In this document: piece after piece, positions 56,380 through 64,000 of the stretch
Layout: each line of letters opens with the position of its first letter
Position numbering within the stretch: the first letter of the stretch is position 1
Assembly (NCBI GenBank): GCA_024803745.1
Contig: JANJXV010000013.1
Span: forward strand, 11,272,501-11,336,500
DNA: 64,000 nt
Source of the DNA: Megascapheus bottae
Lineage: Eukaryota; Chordata; Mammalia; Rodentia; Geomyidae
Reading direction: 5' to 3'
Program-made: the position numbers and the translations under genes
Notes under the pieces: model-generated
Told to the model about the DNA's origin: nothing
The model's database searches: none
What the model saw: only the letters and a program-made list of their open reading frames with translations

Positions 56380-57608
56380 TTCCCCTCTCTGCCTGCTTGC
56401 CTGGGAACACAGAGTCCCAACCACTCCAGTTGAAGCACCTACCTGGGAAGACCTGGCACTGGGCCAGTGAAGAGAATGCCCACGTAATGTAGGAAGAGCC
56501 AGGTTTGGTGGGGTGGCTGGGTGGCGTATAGCCTGGCATCAGGCCAGGCCAAAATACCAAGACTTTCTAAGGAGTCCTGTGGTCAGTGGGCTGGATGCCA
56601 TGAGGCAAGAGGTAAGTGATGGCAAGGCTGCCACAGAAGACAGACTTGGTAACAAATATTTGCAGCAGAAAAACAGAGAAGTGATTGGAGGGCAGGGCAA
56701 AAAGAGGATTCATCAGAATGAATCCATGCTTCTGGCTTCCACCTCTACTAGGGAATATGTGGAGGGTTTTTCTTCCTGGTCTACTCCACTGAACACAGTG
56801 CTGGGCTATCCCACTGTAGCCATCCTGTTTGGGGAAAGGTGGGGAGCAGGGCATTGTGGGATTCCTGGGGGGAAGAGAGGGTGTCAGCTTGGTGGTGACT
56901 CCCCAACATGGCACCCTCTCACCCACCTGCCAACATCACACCACGCAGTGAGGTCATTCTCTCTCTGGGCAACTCCCACAGGAATCTATCTAGTCAGGGT
57001 TTCTTGATGCAGCGAAAGGATCCAGATGCTCCTTCAGAAGGCAATTTCCCCAGGTCAAGCAGTCTCTGGGCAGAGTGCCTCTTCCCATGCCAGCCAGTTG
57101 TGAACAGCAGAGCCTCTGATCACTGCCTTCCAGCCCTCGCTGCAGGGAGAGGCTGCTGGTTTCCTGGTGAACAAAGAATCAGATCAGCCTCTGGGATGGC
57201 GCCACCAACCTGCCTCAGAGACACGAGGAGCTAAGCATCACCCCATCCCCATGGGAAGTCTGGCAAGTCGTAGCATGCCCTGCAACCTCTCTGCCTGGCC
57301 TCCTGGCTCTTCCACAGGCTCTGTTTCATCTCTGAAATATTCACTCCCAGGCAAGGCCCATGGAGGGCACAGCCTTGCCGCTCAGGTGCACAGGGCTCTG
57401 CACCCTGCGAAGGCCTCTTTCCTTACTCCTCACGTCAGCCAGGAATGGTGTGGTGTCACTGTGCCTGCTGGTGACAACCCCTCCAGCCCCCAAAGCAGAG
57501 CCATGCCACAGAACCAGTCCTTGAATGTAACTCCTGGAATCCACATCCTCTCCTTTGCCCAGCTCTCCCCACTCACATAGAGAATAATTACTTATTATTT
57601 TTTCCTAA
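56380..57608. other. Non-repetitive flank
   Basis: Frames up to 164 codons (56513-57007) show no domain and no repeat-free coding bias that I can judge by eye. Confidence 0.35.
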
Positions 57609-57692
57609 CACCAGGCTCTGGTGGCTCACACCTGTAATACTAGCCACTCGAGAGGCTAAGATCTGAGATTGAGGTTCAAAGCTCGGTCCTTA
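57609..57692 (+). repeat. B1-Geo head, forward, truncated
   Basis: GGCTCACACCTGTAATACTA, stopping before the Geo half. Confidence 0.75.
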
Positions 57693-58300
57693 TCCCCAGC
57701 CTGAGGGCCCCCTCATTCCCCCAGGTACAAGGAAGGCTCATCAGCTTGCTTTTAGCCCCAAGCTGCTTCACATGGCTTCATCTGGGAACCTCCACCTCAA
57801 CTCTGATCTCTCGCTTCAGGCCAGCCTGTGTGGCCAGAAACCCACTGATATCATGCAGTGCCTGCTGGATGCCAGGCCTGGAGGGGAACTGGGTTCTGTG
57901 ATCTACCCTCAGGCTGTAAAGGGCTACCATACAGTGCAGGTTAGGGAGCTTGTCCCATGGCTTGCCCAGCTCCCCATTCCACAGGATAGGTCTCTAACTT
58001 CATTTGGTCACTGCAGAAAGACCCACAGAGGGAGAGGCTCAGTCACAAGTGCTCTGGATGGGAATCTAGAATCACACCCTAAACCTCCAAACAGGTCTAT
58101 TTGATCCCTCGTGCTGTCGAATCTCCTGTAGACTCATTCCTTTTCCTGTTCCAGGGACATAATGGTTGCCTATTATTATTAAAGAGAAAGAGACTCTTGG
58201 TACAGCTAACCCTCATTTCTGTCCCTTTCCTCCTCACTCTCTTCACTCTCCTCACAGTGATGGTTATGGTACAGTGGTATCTGCATACCCCCTGCTTTTT
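57693..58300. other. Flank without recognised elements
   Basis: Nothing assignable. Confidence 0.4.
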
Positions 58301-58588
58301 TATGGCACTGGAGTTTGAACTCAGGCCTTTACTTGCATGGTAGGTGCTCTGTTGTGTTTTGTTTTTGTTTTTTTTTCTTCGGTTATTTTTCAGGTAAGAT
58401 CTCCTGTGCCTGGGGCCTGGCCTGGATCTCTATTCTCCCACTTACCTCTCCTACATAGCTGGAATTATAGGCTTGTTGGTTTAGATGGTGTCTTGATAAC
58501 TTTTTGCCTGGAGTGGCCTCCACATGAAGTCTTCCTAATTTCTACCACCCAACTGGTGGGGTGACGGGCATGAGCTATCACCTGTGAC
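58301..58588 (-). repeat. Trimeric B1-B1-ID SINE, reverse
   Basis: Reverse order ID (GGAGTTTGAACTCAGGCCTT), middle B1 (CTACATAGCTGGAATTATAG), left B1 (GGGCATGAGCTATCACCTG), agreeing with the copies at 22937 and 36632. Confidence 0.65.
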
Positions 58589-59214
58589 TGTTACACTGGC
58601 TGTTTTAAAACCAAGTTAAGCTTTGAGCAGCAAGAAATGTTCCCCGTTCCCACCACAAGAAAGCCCTGGATTCTACAGGAAAGAGCGGACTGATTTGTCT
58701 GTCAGGTCATGGTCCTTAAGTTTGCTCATTTGTCCACCTCTGCATTTATCCATTTGTCTGTCTGTCCAGCCAATCCACATTTACCCAGCATGGACTCTGT
58801 TGTAGGCCTAAGCTATGGGTTCTGAGCAGACCCACACTAGGTCATTCCTTCAGATTCTCAGCTCCTTCTCACATTTCTGTCCCCCACTTGGACATGCTTT
58901 ATGTTGGACAGAGGTCTCCACTTAACCCATGGATGTCCCGTAGGTCCCTCCAGTCTGTATCCTCCCTCTCCCTCCCCCCATATCTTCCAGTTTCTCTAGG
59001 ACAGTAAATGCCCTCACCATCCATTTTGGGCCCAGCCAAAAATCTAGGCATCTTCCCCTTGCTTCCCCTGTACCAAGTGCAGAAGCAGAAAACCTTCAAT
59101 CATTTTCTGCCCCATCTAGTTCTCCCAGCTCGCAACCCCACCCAAGCCCAGTCTTACCTGGATCATGACTTGTTGCTTGAATGGTCTGCTCTGCTCTCCA
59201 AAGGGCAATAGGTG
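58589..59214. other. Flank without recognised elements
   Basis: Nothing assignable. Confidence 0.4.
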
Positions 59215-59400
59215 TCTTTCCAAAACACACTTGACCATGTCTCTGTGTTGGAAACCCTTCCAGGTTCCCCATGCCTTTAGGCTAAGGCCATTGTCTCTGG
59301 GTCAGTGTTTCCCTGAGATCTACACCTGGTCTTCTTTTAGCGCCTAGGCTCTCATCTTGGCCCTTGCCTGGGAGACAATGTCTTTGTGGCCCTCCCTCTT
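59215..59400 (+). repeat. L2-like fragment
   Basis: GAAACCCTTCCAGGTTCCCC, GGCTAAGGCCATTGTC follow the L2 coding-region pattern. Weak. Confidence 0.35.
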
Positions 59401-59499
59401 TAATGTCACCCAAATCTTTGAACTTCCTCTGTCTATATTTACTGAGTTCCAACTCTACACAGGCCTGGGATTATAGAGACAAACAAAAGTAAACATGGA

Positions 59500-59616
59500 A
59501 CAAGGTACCAGTGGCTCATGCCTTAATCCTAGCTACTCTGGAGGCTGAGATCTAAGGATGGATATTGGAAGTCAGCTTGGGCAGGAAAGTCCATGAAACT
59601 CTTACTTCAAATATTA
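59500..59616 (+). repeat. B1-Geo head, forward, truncated
   Basis: CCTAGCTACTCTGGAGGCTG, ending in the linker. Confidence 0.75.
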
Positions 59617-60605
59617 CAAAATAAAAATGACATAACAATTAAACCTGGTCTTTGCCGTTAGGGAGCTTTTTGTCTCCAGCAGGAGATTTACGTTGACAGG
59701 GAACATCAAGTGAATGACTACACACTCAGACTTTCATGCAGCTTCTGTGGGCAGTGGCTTCCTCAGGATGGGGCTGGCATGTGGACTCTACTGGAAGGCT
59801 CTCAGAATCTCTCCTCCAGAATTGGAGGGAAGTTGCTGGGCTGTGATGTAGGCTCACAAAGGCCTGCCCTGGTCTCGCAGACACGCTGGGCCTGAGATAA
59901 GTGAGATGCAGAATTGTCTCAGTTTAGGGCAAAGGTGGGGCCTCTCCTCTTTTCAAATCAACTTGTCCCTGGTTGAAAGTGCCACCTAAGAAGAGTGATA
60001 GTGAAAATAGAAGAGGTCGCTGCCAAGGCAGAAGATAGTGCTTGGCTGGGGGATGAGCTCAAGGGAATGAAGTTCCTAACCTAAGAACTTGGGTGCCATA
60101 TTCACACCATAGCACAGGACAGGTGGGTAAACACTCGTGATGACTACGAACTTTGCCTGTCACCAAGGCTCCCATCAGCCTCAGCTAGCCTATTTGTTCC
60201 TATACGCTCTTCTCCTGTGGCCTCTGCTTTACCTCTGGGTCTCCATGGAGAGAGCATGGGAGCATGGGAGACTCTGAGAGGTTCTTTAAGAACTCCAACC
60301 ATTTTGTAAGTGGCCTCCCCTGATGCGTGGAGGGGCTTTGGGACACAGCATGGGGGAGGGGGAGCTCTTGGGTCTCTTGCTGATGTTTTCCAGCATAGAA
60401 TTGTCCTTTCTCGGCCTCTGTGGCGTCCCTGGTACCATGCCCTGCAGAGATACAGCCCAGGCCTTGGCTGAGAGCCATCAGGTGATGTAAAGAATGTGTT
60501 TTAAGGGAAAGATGAGGCAGAGCTGAGCCCTGTGATTCCCAGGATCATGGGTTAGACAGACTAAACAACAAAACAAAACAAAACACCCCACTGCCCAGCC
60601 ATTTG
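59617..60605. other. Flank without recognised elements
   Basis: Nothing assignable except a short CAAAA run at 60565-60586. Confidence 0.4.
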
Positions 60606-60609
60606 TCAC

Positions 60610-60750
60610 TGTTTCCCAAGGGTTTTCTGCACTCTTACAGGTGATTGCCACAGCTCTGTGAAAAGGACAGCTTAGCAGCCCATTTAATAGATGAAGACAT
60701 TGAGGCCTGCAGAGCTATAACGAGTTGCACAGTGATAACGGCGGATGAGA
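60610..60750 (-). repeat. MIR, reverse
   Basis: ATAGATGAAGACATTGAGGC, then TTGCACAGTGATAACGGC. Confidence 0.55.
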
Positions 60751-61360
60751 AAGAAACTAAGTGGTCAATGATAGGAACCTAGACAGAGGGAGAAAATTCA
60801 AGATGGAAGGCAAGAGTAAGATTGGGTAGAGTCTCTGACTTGAGTGGGGGAGCTTTTTAGCACTTTTTCAGAGCCATAACATCCCTCAGGGAGGGCAGAA
60901 AAGAAATCCATGCCCACTCCATTTCAATCCCTAGCCAGACAGGTGGTCTCAGGTCTATAGTCCCGTGGGTTGGAGCTGGGACAGCTTAAACAGCTTTGCC
61001 AAAAAAACCTCAACCTGAATGCTGCTTTAACATTTTGGCCTGGATTTTGGCCCTGGGTGCTGAGGAAAGAGAAAAAAGGGGAGCAGAGCTATCCTCCCAC
61101 CTCCCAACTCCATAGCCAGCCCCGGCTATCAAGCAAAGAAAGTTCCACGTTATTCCTTCGAAAGAGCTTCTAAAGAACCACATTGTGATGAGCAAGCAAA
61201 GTCAGGTAAGGAGAGGAGGGAAAATGAGTATAATTAGCCAATTAGATGAGGTGACTCAACAAAGATCACACAGGCTGGGATCTTGTGATCTGGCTCTGTG
61301 GGAGAGTTTCTTTCTAGGTGAAAATCAAGGCAGTGTTTCCTTAGCCCAAAGCTTCTACTT
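60751..61360. other. Flank without recognised elements
   Basis: Nothing assignable. Confidence 0.4.
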
Positions 61361-61361
61361 C

Positions 61362-61483
61362 TTGGTTTAACTGAAGATAACAGTCTCATGGACTTTCTTG
61401 CCTGCCTGGCTTTAAAGCATGAACCTGAGATCTTAGCCTCCTGAGTAGCTAGGATTACAGACATGGGGCCTCAGCACCAAGCT
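61362..61483 (-). repeat. B1-Geo SINE, reverse, Geo half missing
   Basis: Starts in the linker (TTTAACTGAAGATAACAGTC) and ends at the B1 head. Confidence 0.78.
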
Positions 61484-61494
61484 CAGAAGATCTT

Positions 61495-61650
61495 TATGTG
61501 CACTTAGCATGCACCAAGCCCACTGTGTGGTTTGTGAGTCACAGGACCCATCAGATCTGCAAGGCAACCCAGTGAGAGACATGAGCTCACCCATTGCTCA
61601 GAGAGGAAGTTGATGCCCTGAGAGGAAAGACTCACTCAGAACTCCTAACT
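61495..61650 (-). repeat. MIR, reverse
   Basis: TTGCTCAGAGAGGAAGTTGA and surrounding order. Confidence 0.5.
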
Positions 61651-61712
61651 CCCAGTCAAGAGTTCTCTCAATTTTCCCCAGCTACTTCTTTAAATATAAA
61701 ACTCCTATCCTA

Positions 61713-62264
61713 AAGCCAGGCACTGGGGGTTCATGCCTGTAATACTACCTATTCAGGAGACTGAGGATTGAAGTTCAAAGCCAGCTCAAGCAAGAAAGTC
61801 GACTCTTTTTCCCCCAAGTCCTGGGGATTGAACTCAGGGACTGGGCCCTGTCCTTGGGCTTTCTTAAGGCTAACATTCTACCATTTGAGCCACAGTACCA
61901 CTTTCAACTTTTTCTATGGAATTGAACCCAGGGCTTCATGCATGCTAGGCAAGCCCTCTACTACTAGACACACTCCCAGCCCAGGAAAGTCCATTCTTAT
62001 CTCCAATTAACCACTGGAAAAATGGAAGTGGAGCTGTGGCTCAAAGAGGTAGAGTACCAGCCTTGAGCAAAAAGGTTCAAGAACAGTGCCAGGCTCTGAT
62101 TTCAAGCCCCATGTCTCCCCACCCTGCAAAATAGAAGAAGGACAAGGAGAAGAAGAAGGAGGAGGAGGAGGAGGAGGAGGAAGAGGAGGAGGAAAAGGAG
62201 GAGAAGGAGAAGAAGAAGGAGGAGGAGGAGAAGGAGGAGGAAGAGGAGGAGGAGGAGGAGGAGA
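61713..62264 (+). repeat. B1-Geo SINE, forward, split by an IDL-Geo, with a (GGA)n tail
   Basis: Parts 61713-61805 and 61983-62130 join in register in the B1 half. The tail is a GGA/GAA tract (62135-62264). Confidence 0.87.
61806..61982 (-). repeat. IDL-Geo SINE, reverse, nested
   Basis: Reverse dimer with a small gap, inserted in the B1-Geo. AAAGTC and its surroundings are repeated at the borders. Confidence 0.88.
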
Positions 62265-62940
62265 GACTATATCCTATCATCTCTGAATTAGGGAGCAGAC
62301 ATGAGTGGGTAGAAGTCCTTGGAGCCACTTTTGTGCTTGTTAAGGAGATTTGTCATTTCCCATTTTGTCCATCCATGAATGGAAGTGTATATCAGAGTGC
62401 CATGTGGCTCATAAGCAGGGTTTAGTGCCAGTCCAGGACTCAGGGCCCTGCAAAGACTGGTTGAGGCTTCATGATGAGTGAGAGAAAGGGAAAGGAAGTC
62501 CTTAGCTCACCTGAACCCTATAGGCCCTAAGGAATCTTCTGTGGTGCCAGGACCCAGGGAGGGGGGTGGAGTATAGGTGCACACTGCTTTTATGCATGAG
62601 TATCCTGTTTCTACCCTTAGGCCAGGGCTCCCAGGGCCCCCAAGGCCAGGGCTCTCCCTCAGATTGGGTTCAACTAGTAGGTTCATGGTGCCTGATTGCT
62701 TAATGAGCTCGACATCAGAGTATGAATAATTGCACCATTAATTATGCAAATCAAATAACAACAACACTGTTCTGGGCAACTTGCATTCTCTCAGCTCTCA
62801 GGTGCCCTGAGTTGAAGACAAAGCTTTCGTGGGAACCCCATCATCCAGTTCCCTTCTACATTTCTGAAATTAAAACCACAGGGTGTGCCAGGCCTCAAGA
62901 ATTACAGCTGCAGAGGGCTCCATCCTCACCCCACAGTAAG
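62265..62940. other. Non-repetitive sequence with an AT-rich motif cluster
   Basis: 62700-62770 contains TTAATTA (62738-62744) overlapping the octamer ATGCAAAT (62744-62751). Confidence 0.4.
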
Positions 62941-62941
62941 C

Positions 62942-63130
62942 ATGTGTGAGCATTTATGGAGTGCTTACTGTATACTAGGTGTAGCCCTCCTCTCATTCTT
63001 TCTAACAACACTAATGGGCATTATCGAATTTGCTTTCACAGGGAAGAAACTTGAATGTCACATGTTTAATGTTATATACTTACTAAAGTGAGAAGGTAGG
63101 AAGTTTCAGGAAGGCTAACTGAGGCACAGA
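62942..63130 (-). repeat. MIR, reverse
   Basis: TTATGGAGTGCTTACTGTAT, then TTCTAACAACACTAATGGGC and ACTGAGGCACAGAATGG at the end. Confidence 0.7.
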
Positions 63131-64000
63131 ATGGAGAGAGAGAAAAAAGACTCGTCCAAAATCTCATAGCAATTTGAGTATCTCCAAGATCTTCTCGGAC
63201 CTCCCCCGCCCTCTTCATCCTTGAGGCCATATGTCATATGTATTGCAGTGACTGAGTATACATGTTTTGGGGGTGTGGGGTATGGCTAGGGCCTCATTCT
63301 GGGAAAATAAGGAAATGTAGCCAAGGCAAAAAGCTATTTTAAGGCCTCTCCTGCCGGCCCTGCACCCTGCACATCCCCTCTGACGAGCCAGGCTGCAGTG
63401 GCCTGGGGTCTGGGCCAAGAGTAGAGAGGTTTGTTCCGTGAGCTGAGGGAAGTCTTGGCTCCAGGACACTTCACACCCAATGAATTACTTCAACGCTAGA
63501 TTAGACTTGCAGGCTCAGAGCAAAGTGATAATAGGGCCCAATTAGATTAATTTATATGAACTCTAGGCTTCGGCCCCTCCCACTGTATGTTGGCCCCCTG
63601 GCCAGGCCCACACTGAGAGTTCGAGCTGAATAGGCAGCATCAGGGCTGCAAGGCTCTATGAGTGGTGACTGTTTCTTATTGGGAAACTTGGTCCCCAAGC
63701 GGTAGTGAGAAAGTCAAAGTTGTTGGTCCATGGGTTTCTTTTATTTTTGTCTTCAGTGTGATGCGTAGAAAAAAATGGTCCACATTAAATAGACACTTCA
63801 GGAAGCAAACTCTCGGTTAGAGAAGAAGAGGCCTTGGAGAGATCACCAAGGATGGCTTATATCTGGGCATGGCCATCATAGATGTCGCTGCCCAGGTTGG
63901 GGACATGTGGCTCTTTGTGGTGAGTGGGTAGGTGAGCCCCAGGCGTGGCTCTGTCACATCCAGCTGTGTGAGGGGTATCCTTGAGCCTTCCTTGAATCCC
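63131..64000. other. Non-repetitive right end of the window
   Basis: No gene. 63475-63570 has clustered TAAT cores (AATTAGATTAATTTA). Continues beyond the window. Confidence 0.4.

Noticed and set aside
56513..57007. 164-codon plus-strand frame as a gene
   Set aside because: No domain, no splice or promoter context, and similar frames arise by chance in GC-moderate DNA.
32411..64000. WNT11 exons, expected next to THAP12 by human gene order
   Set aside because: No Wnt-type cysteine-rich coding segment is visible. In human the gap is larger than the remaining window.

Overview
The window is rodent nuclear DNA, most likely from the superfamily Geomyoidea (kangaroo rats, pocket mice, pocket gophers). 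The main reason is the repeat content. Dozens of copies belong to a dimeric SINE that matches the published IDL-Geo family, which is described as restricted to Geomyoidea. A sister dimer, called B1-Geo here, carries the same right half behind a 7SL/B1-type left half. Older B1, ID, MIR, L2, L1 and MER5-type repeats are also present. The species cannot be named from the sequence alone.

There is one protein-coding gene: THAP12 (PRKRIR, p52rIPK, DAP4). It runs left to right from a CpG-island promoter at about 5.5-6.6 kb to a poly(A) site near 32.4 kb. All five coding exons can be placed with GT/AG boundaries: 6256-6344, 17392-17512, 22199-22306, 23688-23724 and 29410-31340. They join to a 761-residue protein, the length I recall for human THAP12. 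It has an N-terminal THAP zinc finger, then a long region that looks like a domesticated hAT transposase that has lost a catalytic Asp, then a C-terminal hAT dimerisation region.

Layout. 1-5.5 kb is upstream flank with an L1 3' end and SINEs. 5.5-6.6 kb is the CpG island. Intron 1 (6.3-17.4 kb) is full of SINEs and holds a 5'-truncated processed pseudogene of RTRAF (7401-7742) with a clear target-site duplication, plus old L1 fragments. Introns 2 and 3 hold more SINEs, including a trimeric B1-B1-ID copy. Intron 4 carries a same-strand class I endogenous retrovirus (24969-28433) with two LTRs, a tRNA-His-type primer site, broken gag and protease, an integrase tail, and no reverse transcriptase or intact env. 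The 3' UTR contains a B1+ID composite.

From 32.4 to 64 kb I see no coding gene. In human the next gene in this direction is WNT11, but none of its exons are recognisable here. This half is SINEs, MIR/L2/MER5 relics, large GGA/TCC microsatellites that mostly grow from SINE tails, a small isolated CpG-rich patch at 54.3 kb, and AT-rich homeodomain/octamer-rich stretches near 62.7 and 63.5 kb that may be regulatory.

The most rewarding observations are these: the Geo monomer can be read as an ID/tRNA-like unit with an insertion, and a trimeric B1-B1-ID SINE in the same window suggests its ancestry; THAP12 exon 5 has two acceptors 39 nt apart, both in frame; and a sense-strand retrovirus with intact poly(A) signals lies between the THAP-domain exons and the large last exon.
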